In this document: piece after piece, positions 39,641 through 49,379 of the stretch
How the letters are laid out: each line of letters starts with the position of its first letter
Numbering within the stretch: the stretch's first letter is position 1
Source of the DNA: Pseudomonadota bacterium
GTDB taxonomy: Bacteria; Pseudomonadota; Gammaproteobacteria; Burkholderiales; REEB80
Assembly (NCBI GenBank): GCA_018971485.1
Contig: JAGXAQ010000001.1
Coordinates: 257,371 to 321,370 of the forward strand
Direction of reading: 5' to 3'
Length of the DNA: 64,000 bases
The notes under the pieces: model-generated
Databases searched by the model: none
What the model was told of the DNA's origin: nothing
The model's input: only the letters and a program-made list of their open reading frames with translations
Program-made: the position numbers and the translations under genes

Positions 39641-39949
39641 TCATTCAATGACTTTGGGGACCAGATAAAGGCCTGCTTCAACTTCAGGGGCAATGGCCTG
39701 AAATGCATCAAGATGATCACTTTCTGTTACTTCGTCCTCTCGTAAACGAAGTACGGAATCGAGTGCGTGCGCCATGGGATCCAGATTTTCTGTTTCGGTG
39801 ACCTGCATTTGCTCAATGAGGCCCAGGATACTGTTAAGCTGGTCAAGCCAGACAGAGACCTCAGTTTTACCGGCCTCATCAGTTGAGTTGTTTACTTCTA
39901 TTCGAGCAAGATGCGCAATCTTGTAGACATCGTCCGATGTGAGTGACAT
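39641..39949 (-). CDS. gatC: Asp/Glu-tRNA amidotransferase subunit C
   Basis: GatC clamps GatA and GatB together. From the ATG at 39949 the protein has 102 residues and starts MSLTSDDVYKIAHLARIEV, the standard N-terminus. The frame remains open to 39997 but those 16 residues are not family-like. LDQLNSILGLIEQMQ and ENLDPMAH, then LREDEVTESD, are typical. It heads the leftward gatC-gatA-gatB unit and diverges from mreB with 96 bp between starts, the arrangement seen in many betaproteobacteria. Confidence 0.93.
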   Translation of the reverse strand: MSLTSDDVYKIAHLARIEVNNSTDEAGKTEVSVWLDQLNSILGLIEQMQVTETENLDPMAHALDSVLRLREDEVTESDHLDAFQAIAPEVEAGLYLVPKVIE

Positions 39950-40024
39950 GATATGAGCCTTTGGTACTTTAAATGCACAAGCATAACAGGTTATCATAAT
40001 TCGGCTATTTTATCGCGCCCCTGA

Positions 40025-41089
<1,065 letters not shown>

Positions 41090-41136
41090 TTTTTGTAAGA
41101 CAGATTAATTATTACTGGTTAGGAATATCCATCTGA

Positions 41137-42042
41137 ATGGGAGCAACATCACCAGATTTTTTTAAACGCGGGCCGAGCTTGTTTGCCCGCTTTCTTTTTT
41201 TCGCTATTCTGGCTATAGCGTTGATTGCTGCAGATGCTCGCTTTTCAGCATTGAATGGTGTGCGCAAGGCTATGGCTTTGGTGCTCTACCCATTGGAGCG
41301 TGTCGCAGCGTTTCCAATTGATACAGCCCGGACTGTTGGTGGTTTAAGTGTTTCTTATGTGGGTTTGCAACAGCAGAATCTGGATCTTCAACGGCAGGTC
41401 CGCCAACTTCGGGTGGAGCTTCTGGATTATGCTGCCTTGGCGAAAGAAGATGCCCATCTTCGACAACTTCTGGGTATTCGAAGCCGCTACCTTCCGCACG
41501 TCAGCGTGGCAGATATCATTTTTACCGGAACAGATCCATTTTCACGAAAGATCCTGATTGATAAAGGCTCACAAGAAGGTGTTCATGCAGGCAATATTGT
41601 TGTGGATGCTGTGGGGGTTCTAGGCCAGGTAACCCAGGTATATCCTGTTTCATCCGAAGTGAGCCTGATTACAGACAAGGATGAGGCGGTACCTGTTCAG
41701 GTACTGCGTAATGGTTTGCGGGCTATTGTGTTTGGAACAGGCGATGAGAATCAGTTAAGTTTACCCTATACTAATTCTGATGCGGATATCAAGGTTGGAG
41801 ATGAGTTGGTGACATCAGGTATCGACGGCGTTTATCCGGCCGGACTGCCAGTGGGAACAATAAAGAAGATTGATCATAATCCGGCGCTTCCTTTTTCGAC
41901 AGTTGATTGTGTTCCTAGCGCAGGAACCGATCGAAATCGTCAGGTTTTCGTCCTGACCGGGCCACCACCGGTACAGCTTCCGACCGGACGGCGGAATCAG
42001 CCAGTAAAAACCCAAGGGGGGCACGATGCTGGGCATTCTTAA
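41137..42042 (+). CDS. mreC: Rod-shape-determining protein MreC
   Basis: MreC is the bitopic periplasmic scaffold of the elongasome and activates PBP2. The 301-residue protein has a short cytoplasmic N-terminus, one membrane segment (about residues 16-33), a coiled-coil region (about 65-100, VGLQQQNLDLQRQVRQLR) and the beta-rich MreC domain with FSRKILIDKGSQEGV, GVLGQV, ITDKDEAVPVQV and GDELVTSGIDGVYPAGLPVG. It overlaps mreD by 17 nt. Confidence 0.94.
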   Translation: MGATSPDFFKRGPSLFARFLFFAILAIALIAADARFSALNGVRKAMALVLYPLERVAAFPIDTARTVGGLSVSYVGLQQQNLDLQRQVRQLRVELLDYAALAKEDAHLRQLLGIRSRYLPHVSVADIIFTGTDPFSRKILIDKGSQEGVHAGNIVVDAVGVLGQVTQVYPVSSEVSLITDKDEAVPVQVLRNGLRAIVFGTGDENQLSLPYTNSDADIKVGDELVTSGIDGVYPAGLPVGTIKKIDHNPALPFSTVDCVPSAGTDRNRQVFVLTGPPPVQLPTGRRNQPVKTQGGHDAGHS

Positions 42043-42544
42043 TCGGGATGAAAAGCCTGAAATGGCTCGACCTGCCCCCATGTACCATATTGCAGTTTCC
42101 CTGCTCATTGCTGTCTTGCTCAATTTAGCCCCCTGGTGGCGGATTGGTTTGAGTGTTACTCCGGATTTTCTGGCCTTGGTTCTTTTGTTCTGGGCGATTT
42201 ATCAGCCCAGCAGGATCGGAATGAGTGTCGCGTTTATTGCGGGCCTGTTTATGGATGTTGCCCACGGAGCCTATCTGGGGCAATACGCGCTTGCCTATGT
42301 GACTGAGATTTTTGTGGCACAGCTTATACGGCAGAGAATTCTGCGGTTTGATCCATTTCGCCAATCTCTTCATGTGATTGTTTTGCTGTTTGTGATGCAG
42401 CTTGCCTTGTTGCTGGTTCATCAGACAAATGGAGCGCGTGTGGTCGGATTATCCTATTTTTATGCCAGCCTGTTTGGCGCGGTACTGTGGCCTTTTATGG
42501 TTCTGGGTTATGCCTGGCTGGCCCATCGGAAGACGGAATATTAA
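42026..42544 (+). CDS. mreD: Rod-shape-determining protein MreD
   Basis: MreD is a five- to six-helix membrane protein of the elongasome. The 172-residue product is strongly hydrophobic, with ISLLIAVLLNLAPWW-like segments and the family pattern PDFLALVLLFWAIYQP followed by FIAGLFMDVAHGAYLGQYALAY. The ATG lies 17 nt inside mreC and has AAGGGGGG four bases upstream. The function is structural and less well defined than that of MreB or MreC. It is followed 3 bp later by mrdA. Confidence 0.92.
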   Translation: MLGILNRDEKPEMARPAPMYHIAVSLLIAVLLNLAPWWRIGLSVTPDFLALVLLFWAIYQPSRIGMSVAFIAGLFMDVAHGAYLGQYALAYVTEIFVAQLIRQRILRFDPFRQSLHVIVLLFVMQLALLLVHQTNGARVVGLSYFYASLFGAVLWPFMVLGYAWLAHRKTEY

Positions 42545-42547
42545 AGG

Positions 42548-44440
42548 GTGCAAAAGACACGATCCGCACTCAAAAACCATATAGTTGAACTAAAAAGGTT
42601 CAAGACACGTCTGGCTATTGCGATAGCCGGCATGGTTGTTCTATTAGTGGTTCTGGTAGCCCGTTTTGCGTGGCTCCAGATATATCAGTATCAGTTCTAT
42701 CAGACGCTCGCAGAAAACAACCGGGTTTCGCGAGTGCCTATTGTACCGAATCGTGGTTTAATTCTGGATCGCAAAGGGGTTGTTCTTGCTGAAAATCTTC
42801 CAGGGTATTCTCTTGAAATTACGCCAAGCAAGGTTAAAAACCTAAAGGGGATTATTTCCAGGCTTTCTCATGTCGTGAAGATTAGTTCGAGTGATATTCG
42901 TCGTTTTGATCGGCTCAGGGTCGAGTCAAGACGTTTTCAAAGCCTGCCTATTCGGGCGAGGCTATCAGAAGATGAGGTAGCCCGTTTCGCAGTTAATCAG
43001 TATAAGTTTCCGGGTGTAAAAATTCATGCAAGGCTATATCGGTTTTATCCTTTTTCCAACCTGTATTCCCATGTGGTTGGATATGTAGGGCGAATTAATG
43101 ATGTTGAACTCAATGCGTTAGAAAAAGCAGGACAGCTTGATGATTATCGGGGATCTGAACATATTGGAAAAACCGGGGTTGAGCTCAGCTATGAAAAAGT
43201 CCTGCATGGTGTGCCCGGCGTAGAACAGATTGAGACGGATGCAGGGGGTCATGCCGTTGCGGATCTGGGGCGCACGCTACCTGTTTCAGGCGATAATGTT
43301 TTTCTTACCATTAATAACAGGCTTCAGCAGGTTGCCAACTTTGCTTTTGGAGATCATCGGGGAGCCTTGGTCGCTATTCGGCCCCAGACCGGGGCAGTTT
43401 TAGCGATGTTGAGTAAACCAGGTTTTGATCCTAATTTGTTTGTGGATGGGATAGATACGGCGGACTGGAAGCAGCTTAATGATTCTCCGATGCATCCACT
43501 AATTAATCGGGCCATTCATAGCGAATACCCTCCCGGATCTACCTTTAAACCTTTTGTTGCTTTGGCTGGGCTTACACTGGACCCGAGCGCGGCCAATAAG
43601 ACAATTTTTGATCCGGGATATTATAAGATTCCTGGTCATTCCCATCTGTTTCATAACTGGAAAAAAGGGGGATTTGGTACGATAGGCCTGGATCGCTCCA
43701 TTACAGTCTCGGATGATACATTTTTTTACGGGTTGGCTTATGCACTGGGTATTGATCGAATGGCCCATTATGTTGAACAGTTTGGTTTTGGGCACAAAAC
43801 GGGTATTGACATGCCTGGTGAATCCAGTGGCCTTATTCCAACTGAAGCCTGGAAACGTAAGCGGTACCATCAACCCTGGTACCCTGGCGAAACTGTCATA
43901 GCCGGAATTGGGCAAGGATATGTGCTGGTTACTCCTTTGCAACTGGCCAGTGCGGTAGCAACCCTGGCCAATAATGGTGTTATCATGAAACCCCATGTTG
44001 TCAAGTCAATCCAGAACCCCGAAACGGGGGCAACACAAATGATTGACCCGGTTGTTGCAGGAAAAGTTAATGCAAGCCAGGCTGATCTGGATCGGGTCCG
44101 TAAGGATATGATTACCGTGACGCAACCGGGGGGAACTGCTGCGGGGATAGGGTATAAAAGCCCTTATCTGATTGCTGCTAAAACGGGAACGGCCCAGGTC
44201 ATTGGGTTAAATAACGGTCCGGATGCTGGAGAGAAACGGGATAATGCTGTTTTTATTGCTTATGCCCCAGCAGACAATCCGCAGATTGCAGTAGCGGTGG
44301 TAGTGGAAAATGGTGGAGAAGGAGGTGTAACGGCCGGACCAATAGCCAAGGCGGTTCTGGATTATTATATCTTGCATAAAACTCCTCCTGGTATGGAACC
44401 TTTAGATAATAAGGTTCTCCCGGCTAAGGCGAATCAGTAA
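42548..44440 (+). CDS. mrdA: Penicillin-binding protein 2 (elongation transpeptidase)
   Basis: PBP2 cross-links peptidoglycan during lateral growth as partner of RodA. The 630-residue protein has an N-terminal membrane segment (about residues 24-43), the PBP dimer domain with NRGLILDRKGVVLAENLPGY, and a transpeptidase domain. The latter has the SxxK nucleophile in YPPGSTFKPF, the SDDTFFYGLA SxD motif and the KTGTAQV box. The start is GTG at 42548, directly after an in-frame TAA, so no longer form exists. The gene ends inside the rodA start (TAATG). Confidence 0.94.
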   Translation: MQKTRSALKNHIVELKRFKTRLAIAIAGMVVLLVVLVARFAWLQIYQYQFYQTLAENNRVSRVPIVPNRGLILDRKGVVLAENLPGYSLEITPSKVKNLKGIISRLSHVVKISSSDIRRFDRLRVESRRFQSLPIRARLSEDEVARFAVNQYKFPGVKIHARLYRFYPFSNLYSHVVGYVGRINDVELNALEKAGQLDDYRGSEHIGKTGVELSYEKVLHGVPGVEQIETDAGGHAVADLGRTLPVSGDNVFLTINNRLQQVANFAFGDHRGALVAIRPQTGAVLAMLSKPGFDPNLFVDGIDTADWKQLNDSPMHPLINRAIHSEYPPGSTFKPFVALAGLTLDPSAANKTIFDPGYYKIPGHSHLFHNWKKGGFGTIGLDRSITVSDDTFFYGLAYALGIDRMAHYVEQFGFGHKTGIDMPGESSGLIPTEAWKRKRYHQPWYPGETVIAGIGQGYVLVTPLQLASAVATLANNGVIMKPHVVKSIQNPETGATQMIDPVVAGKVNASQADLDRVRKDMITVTQPGGTAAGIGYKSPYLIAAKTGTAQVIGLNNGPDAGEKRDNAVFIAYAPADNPQIAVAVVVENGGEGGVTAGPIAKAVLDYYILHKTPPGMEPLDNKVLPAKANQ

Positions 44441-45540
44441 TGAACGTGATATATAAACTATTCGTCCGGTTTTTCCGGCATATGGATGCCTATCTGCTTC
44501 TGCTTGTTTTTTCATTGCTGGGCATTGGGCTGGTGATTTTGTATAGCGCAAGCGATCAGAGTATTGGGCGGGTGCTTTATCAGGTAGTGAATATTCTCGT
44601 TGCGTTTGTTGTAATGTGGGTTTTCTCGCTTATTCCTCCCCAGCAGCTTTCCCGTTTTGCCTTGCCTATATATATTCTGGGACTGGTATTGCTGATCGCC
44701 GTTGCTATTCATGGAGAAGTCAGATTAGGTGCTCGTCGCTGGTTGAATTTGGGTGTGACCAGTATCCAGCCTTCCGAGTTCATGAAAATTGCTGTACCCA
44801 TGATGCTGGCGTGGTATTTGGATAAGCATCAGGAAGCATTGAGGCTTCGAGATTTTGCTGTGGCATCCCTTTTTCTGATTGTGCCAGTGATATTCATTCT
44901 GAAACAGCCCGATCTGGGAACGGCACTGATTATCCTCGCCTCAGGTTTTTTTGTCCTGTTTCTTGCCGGCCTGGGCTGGCGGGTCATAGGGGGGATCTTT
45001 CTGGCCATAGCAGCCCTGTCACCAGTCATATGGCATCATATGCATGATTACCAGCGTCAACGTATCTTGACCTTGCTGCATCCTGCACAGTATCGGCTTG
45101 GAGCGGGTTATCATATTATTCAGTCAACGATTGCCATGGGATCTGGAGGGATGTTTGGTCAGGGCTGGCTTCATGGAACCCAGGCAAAACTGAATTTTCT
45201 TCCTGAACGATCGACAGATTTTATTTTTGCGGTTTTTTCTGAAGAGTTTGGATTTGCTGGAATTATGGTGCTTGTTCTGTTGTTTGCTTTATTGATTGCC
45301 CGTTGCATGGTTATTTCGATGAATGCGCCAACTCTATTTACGCGTTTGCTTTCAGGTTCACTTACGTTGACTTTTTTTACATATGCCTTTGTGAATATGG
45401 CCATGGTATCCGGCATACTGCCTGTTGTTGGTATCCCGTTGCCACTTATCAGCTATGGAGGGACTTCGATCGTGACACTCTTGCTAGGCTTTGGTATCCT
45501 GATGAGCATTAATCTCCACCGTAAGCTAGTACAGACATAG
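44440..45540 (+). CDS. rodA: Peptidoglycan glycosyltransferase RodA (SEDS)
   Basis: RodA polymerises lipid II during elongation. The 366-residue protein has about ten transmembrane segments and SEDS marks: GARRWLNLGVTSIQPSEFMKIA, KQPDLGTALIILASG with the essential aspartate, QRILTLLHP, and the C-terminal PLPLISYGGTSIVTLLLGFG, quoted in parts. Length equals E. coli RodA (370). It overlaps mrdA by one base, so the polymerase and its transpeptidase are translated together. Confidence 0.95.
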   Translation: MNVIYKLFVRFFRHMDAYLLLLVFSLLGIGLVILYSASDQSIGRVLYQVVNILVAFVVMWVFSLIPPQQLSRFALPIYILGLVLLIAVAIHGEVRLGARRWLNLGVTSIQPSEFMKIAVPMMLAWYLDKHQEALRLRDFAVASLFLIVPVIFILKQPDLGTALIILASGFFVLFLAGLGWRVIGGIFLAIAALSPVIWHHMHDYQRQRILTLLHPAQYRLGAGYHIIQSTIAMGSGGMFGQGWLHGTQAKLNFLPERSTDFIFAVFSEEFGFAGIMVLVLLFALLIARCMVISMNAPTLFTRLLSGSLTLTFFTYAFVNMAMVSGILPVVGIPLPLISYGGTSIVTLLLGFGILMSINLHRKLVQT

Positions 45541-45547
45541 GCCAAAT

Positions 45548-46375
45548 ATGCAACGGGGGCGCGCCAGATTTGCTCTTCTTTTGTTTGTGCTGACTGCCCT
45601 GGCTGGCTGTTCAACGACACGTCAGCCAGAAGAAGGCGCGTATTATTTGAATGATGGCCCTTTATCCAACCCACCGGTAAATCTTGATACCTTGCCTGAT
45701 GCGAAGCCTAAACCTGAACCGTTGGATGCAAATGCAAACAAGCCCTATTCGGTGATGGGGCACCTGTATGTGCCTTTAACTCATTTAAGGCCCTTTCATG
45801 AAAAGGGAGTGGCTTCCTGGTACGGGCGAAGGTATCAGGGGCAGCCGACTTCTGACGGGGAACGGTACAATCTTTGGGCAATGACGGCAGCCAGCCCTAT
45901 TTTGCCACTGCCTTGCTATGCCCGTGTGACCAATCTTGATAATGGCAGGTCAGTGATTGTGCGGGTCAATGATCGAGGGCCTTTTTTGAGTGACAGAATT
46001 ATGGATTTATCCTATGCCGCTGCCTATAAATTAGGGTATGCCCAGAAAGGAATAGCGCGGGTATCGGTGGATTTGATTGATCACCCCGGCTCTTATGAGG
46101 CCAGAACCGATCCCCCGCGCCAGGAAATTTCAGATATTGGGGAACTTGTTGCAGGGAATTGGTATCTACAGCTTGGAGCGTATACAAATCGGGACGATGC
46201 TGAGCATTTGCTTGTGAAGGCCCGGCAAGTCGGATCGGTTGTTTTAACTCAACAGGACGGGATATTTCGTGTGGAGGGGGGGCCTTACCCAAGCCGGGTT
46301 GCTGCCCAGCAGGAAGCTGGAAGTTTTGGCCATGCACTAGGGCTTGATCCAATGGTTATTCTGGCCAGGCCTTAG
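45548..46375 (+). CDS. rlpA: Septal/rare lipoprotein RlpA with SPOR domain
   Basis: RlpA is an outer-membrane lipoprotein; in Pseudomonas it is a lytic transglycosylase for denuded glycan. The 275-residue protein has a signal with lipobox ALAGC (cysteine near residue 25), and the double-psi barrel (about 85-180) with GVASWYGRRYQGQPTSDGE, RVNDRGPF and DLSYAAAYKLGY. A C-terminal SPOR domain (about 200-275, WYLQLGAYTNRDDAEHLL) binds denuded peptidoglycan. It sits between rodA and dacA, a conserved placement. Confidence 0.92.
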   Translation: MQRGRARFALLLFVLTALAGCSTTRQPEEGAYYLNDGPLSNPPVNLDTLPDAKPKPEPLDANANKPYSVMGHLYVPLTHLRPFHEKGVASWYGRRYQGQPTSDGERYNLWAMTAASPILPLPCYARVTNLDNGRSVIVRVNDRGPFLSDRIMDLSYAAAYKLGYAQKGIARVSVDLIDHPGSYEARTDPPRQEISDIGELVAGNWYLQLGAYTNRDDAEHLLVKARQVGSVVLTQQDGIFRVEGGPYPSRVAAQQEAGSFGHALGLDPMVILARP

Positions 46376-46414
46376 GATATTTTAATTTTGTTAAATTAAA
46401 GGAGGATTCGTCAT

Positions 46415-46459
46415 ATGTCATTTTGTCTTTTTAAAGGCAGGACAGTTTTGGCGTCTTAA
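46415..46459 (+). CDS. Possible 14-codon leader ORF ahead of dacA
   Basis: AAAGGAGG at 46398-46405 is one of the strongest ribosome-binding sequences in the window. It lies 9 nt before an ATG at 46415, which opens a frame of 14 codons (MSFCLFKGRTVLAS) ending in TAA at 46457-46459. The dacA ATG follows 2 bases later and has no close ribosome-binding site of its own. Ribosomes may load here and reinitiate at dacA. The peptide resembles nothing known, and chance cannot be excluded. Confidence 0.4.
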   Translation: MSFCLFKGRTVLAS

Positions 46460-46461
46460 AA

Positions 46462-47595
46462 ATGATGAAGAAATTGATATGGATGGTGTTGGTTTTGATG
46501 TTTTGGGCGCCAATGGCTGAAGCTGCTTTCAATGTTCCGATGCCCAATATTGCCGCAAACGCATATGTGCTGATGGATTTTAATAGTGGCCAGATTCTGG
46601 CTGGGAGCAATATTCACCAGCGGATCCAGGAGGCATCGCTGACGAAACTGATGACGGCGTACTTGACCTTTAAAGCACTATCAGAAGGGCGTATCAAGCT
46701 TGATCAAATGGTGACCGAGTCCACTAAAGCCTGGAAAACAGGGGGCTCGCGCATGTTTATTGACCCGAGGGTTCCCGTCAGTGTCAATAATCTGATTTTG
46801 GGTATGATTACCGACTCGGGCAATGATGCTGCCATGACTCTGGCTCAAACGGTAGGGGGAACAGAAGGTGTATTTACCCAGATGATGAATGAGGAAGCCC
46901 AGAAACTGGGGATGCACGGGACCCATTTCATGAACCCGACAGGGTTACCTGACCCGAATCACTATACGACCGTATATGATTTATCCTTGCTTACCCGAGC
47001 TTTGATAAGGGATTTCCCTCAGTATTATCATTACTTCTCGGTCAAATATTTTACCTATAACGGTATTACCCAGCCTAACCGGGTTCATCTCCTGTGGACT
47101 GATCCGAGTGTGGATGGACTTAAAACGGGCTATACCTCCGAAGCGGGTTATTGTCTTATTGCGTCTGCAGATAGAAATGGCATGCGCCTGATTTCTGTGG
47201 TTGCTGGCACAAAAAGCGAGGCAGACCGAAATAGCGAGAGTGAGAAGCTGCTTGATTACGGCTTCAGTCTTTTTAATACCCATCAGGTGTACGCTGCAAA
47301 TCAAATTGTAAAACAGATCCCGCTTTGGAAAGGGCGCCATAAGACGGTGACTGCTGGTGTTTCAAAAAATGTTTTTATAACCTTGCCGCGAGGTCAGTAT
47401 AAGGATGTGAAAGTAACCGTGACAGCCCGGCAGCCTCTGGTTGCTCCTGTAAGTTTGGGTGAGCAGGTTGGAACGATTAGCTTATCCCTGAATGGCCGGG
47501 TCTTGGCAACTTACCCCCTTGTAGCCAAGGAAGCGGTGCCTCTGGCCGGATTTTTTAGGCGCACTTGGGACAGTTTACAAATGATGTGGCATTGA
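46462..47595 (+). CDS. dacA: D-alanyl-D-alanine carboxypeptidase (PBP5/6 family)
   Basis: This enzyme trims the terminal D-alanine from peptidoglycan pentapeptides in the periplasm. The 377-residue protein has a signal peptide ending near AEAAF, SxxK in EASLTKLMTAY near residue 60, SGN in ITDSGNDAAM near residue 116, and KTG in GLKTGYTSEAGYC near residue 218. A PBP5-type C-terminal domain precedes a probable amphipathic anchor (AGFFRRTWDSLQMMWH). Whether it equals DacA or DacC is not decided. Two adjacent ATGs occur (46462, 46465), and the ribosome-binding site seems to lie before an upstream 14-codon ORF. Confidence 0.93.
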   Translation: MMKKLIWMVLVLMFWAPMAEAAFNVPMPNIAANAYVLMDFNSGQILAGSNIHQRIQEASLTKLMTAYLTFKALSEGRIKLDQMVTESTKAWKTGGSRMFIDPRVPVSVNNLILGMITDSGNDAAMTLAQTVGGTEGVFTQMMNEEAQKLGMHGTHFMNPTGLPDPNHYTTVYDLSLLTRALIRDFPQYYHYFSVKYFTYNGITQPNRVHLLWTDPSVDGLKTGYTSEAGYCLIASADRNGMRLISVVAGTKSEADRNSESEKLLDYGFSLFNTHQVYAANQIVKQIPLWKGRHKTVTAGVSKNVFITLPRGQYKDVKVTVTARQPLVAPVSLGEQVGTISLSLNGRVLATYPLVAKEAVPLAGFFRRTWDSLQMMWH

Positions 47596-47596
47596 T

Positions 47597-48502
47597 ATGG
47601 AACAAGGATTGGAAGCTCCTGAAAGCGGGCCGGTCTTTTTGAATGGCCGGTTTATGCCTCTTAATGAAGCCCATGTTTCAGTGCTTGATCGCGGGTTTGT
47701 TTTTGGGGATGGCGTCTATGAGGTCATCCCGGTGTACTCATGCCATGCTTTCAGGCTGGATGAACATTTACGCAGACTTGAGCATAGTCTTGCTGCAATC
47801 CGGCTTGTCAATCCTTATTCATTGGAACAGTGGAGGCATATGATTGGGGAGTTGATATTGCTTAATCCATGGGAGGACCAAAGTATATATCTTCAAGTTA
47901 CACGCGGGGTAGCCAGACGCGATCATGCGTTTCCTGAAATAACCAACCCGACAGTTTTTATGATGAGTACCTGTTTGACGACGCCCTCGCAGGATCTGGT
48001 CAGTAACGGGGCAAGCGCGATTACAGCAGTTGATTTTAGATGGGAGCATTGTGATGTTAAGGCCATTGCACTGCTTCCCAATGTTTTGTTAAGACAGGCG
48101 GCAGTGGACGCTGGAGCCAATGAAGCCATACTGGTACGAAAAGGCTGGTTAACAGAAGGGGCGGCCAGCAATATATTTCTGGTCCGTGACGGGGTAATTC
48201 ATGCCCCTCCGAAAGATCAGTACATGTTGCCAGGGATTACTTATGATGTAGTTTTGGAATTGGCGCATCAGTATCGCCTTCCCCTGTCTGTGGCCCCTGT
48301 TCCTGAGGCATGGCTTTATATGGCTGATGAAATCTGGCAGACCTCTTCAACACGTGAGGTGCTTGCAGTGACCCGCCTTAATGGCCAACCCGTTGGGGCA
48401 GGTGTTCCAGGTCCGGTGTTTAAACGGATGTATGCATTGTATCAGTCCTACAAGGACACAATCATGAGGGGTAAAGATGGCCTCACGCCCGACATTGCTT
48501 GA
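47597..48502 (+). CDS. dat: D-amino acid aminotransferase (class IV PLP enzyme)
   Basis: The 301-residue protein is a fold-type IV aminotransferase of the D-alanine aminotransferase branch. It has VSVLDRGFVFGDGVYEVIPVY, LQVTRGVARRDHAFP, the PLP lysine in HCDVKAIALLPNVL near residue 153, EAILVRKGWLTEGAASNIF and the TSSTREVLAV loop. It probably interconverts D-alanine and D-glutamate precursors, which suits its place after dacA. A branched-chain or 4-amino-4-deoxychorismate role is less likely. It starts 1 bp after dacA and overlaps ybeD by 26 nt. Confidence 0.88.
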   Translation: MEQGLEAPESGPVFLNGRFMPLNEAHVSVLDRGFVFGDGVYEVIPVYSCHAFRLDEHLRRLEHSLAAIRLVNPYSLEQWRHMIGELILLNPWEDQSIYLQVTRGVARRDHAFPEITNPTVFMMSTCLTTPSQDLVSNGASAITAVDFRWEHCDVKAIALLPNVLLRQAAVDAGANEAILVRKGWLTEGAASNIFLVRDGVIHAPPKDQYMLPGITYDVVLELAHQYRLPLSVAPVPEAWLYMADEIWQTSSTREVLAVTRLNGQPVGAGVPGPVFKRMYALYQSYKDTIMRGKDGLTPDIA

Positions 48503-48737
48503 TTTTCCCTGTGACTATCCCTTTAAGGTCATTGGAGTTGCCACAGAAGGATTTGCCCAGGAAGTGCTTGATATTGTGACACGGCATATCGGTCCTGCTG
48601 TTGAGGCGGATATGAGAGCTAGCCGTCAGGGGCATTATTTGTCTGTAAGCTTTACCATTCAGGCGAACAGCATCGAACAAATCGATGCGCTATATGGCGA
48701 GCTAACAGCGCGACCAGATGTGCGTTTCGTGCTGTAA
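48477..48737 (+). CDS. ybeD: YbeD-like DUF493 protein
   Basis: This is an 86-residue ACT-like small protein matching UPF0250/DUF493: LLDFPCDYPFKVIGVATEGF near the start, a central VTRHIGPA and SRQGHYLSVSFTIQA, then YGELTARPDVRFVL. In E. coli ybeD also lies between dacA and lipB, and the function is unknown, possibly allosteric control of the lipoate pathway. GAGGGG lies 7 nt before its ATG inside dat. It shares one base with lipB (TAATG). Confidence 0.9.
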   Translation: MASRPTLLDFPCDYPFKVIGVATEGFAQEVLDIVTRHIGPAVEADMRASRQGHYLSVSFTIQANSIEQIDALYGELTARPDVRFVL

Positions 48738-49375
48738 TGGCTATAGTACAGATTAAAACCCTTGGTTTAAGGCAGTATGAACCGGTTTGGCGGCAGATGC
48801 AGGATTTCTCAGCTTCCCGTGAAGCTGATACACCCGATGAATGCTGGGTGGTAGAGCATTTTCCTGTATATACGATCGGCTCGGGTGGAACAGAGCATCA
48901 TCTTTTACGTCAAAATGGAATTGAGGTGATTCAGGTCGATCGTGGAGGAGAAATCACCTATCATGGGCCAGGCCAGGTAGTGTTGTATCCTTTGCTGGAT
49001 TTGAAGCGACTGAAGATGACGGTAGGGGGTTTAGTCAGCCTGCTGGAGCAGTCTGTGATTGATTTGCTGGCTGAGGAAGGGGTTATGGGGGAGCGTTTGC
49101 CTGGCGCCCCAGGAGTGTATGTTCAAGGCGCCAAGATTGCAGCGTTAGGTCTTCGTGTCCGCAGAGGAATGTCCTACCATGGGTTGAGCCTTAATGTGGA
49201 TATGGATTTGAAACCATTTTTAGACATTAATCCCTGTGGATATGCCGGATTAAGGGTTACCCAGACTCATGATGTCGGTATCCTCAAGGATAAGAAGTAT
49301 CTGTCCAAAAGACTGGCTGAGGGTTTTGCCTGCAAATTAGGCTATACTTCTATTTCAAAGCTTAAAAGGAAATAA
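48737..49375 (+). CDS. lipB: Octanoyl-(acyl carrier protein):protein N-octanoyltransferase
   Basis: LipB moves octanoyl groups from ACP to lipoyl domains. The 212-residue protein has the family signature [23 protein letters not shown] near residue 75, the [22 protein letters not shown] segment with catalytic lysine, [14 protein letters not shown], and the catalytic cysteine in [13 protein letters not shown]. Length is normal (E. coli 213). It is followed 4 bp later by lipA. Confidence 0.95.
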   Translation: MAIVQIKTLGLRQYEPVWRQMQDFSASREADTPDECWVVEHFPVYTIGSGGTEHHLLRQNGIEVIQVDRGGEITYHGPGQVVLYPLLDLKRLKMTVGGLVSLLEQSVIDLLAEEGVMGERLPGAPGVYVQGAKIAALGLRVRRGMSYHGLSLNVDMDLKPFLDINPCGYAGLRVTQTHDVGILKDKKYLSKRLAEGFACKLGYTSISKLKRK

Positions 49376-49379
49376 CTGG

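Noticed and set aside
43499-43996. 165-codon ORF antisense to mrdA
   Set aside because: It covers the PBP2 transpeptidase motifs on the other strand, and the translated sequence resembles nothing.
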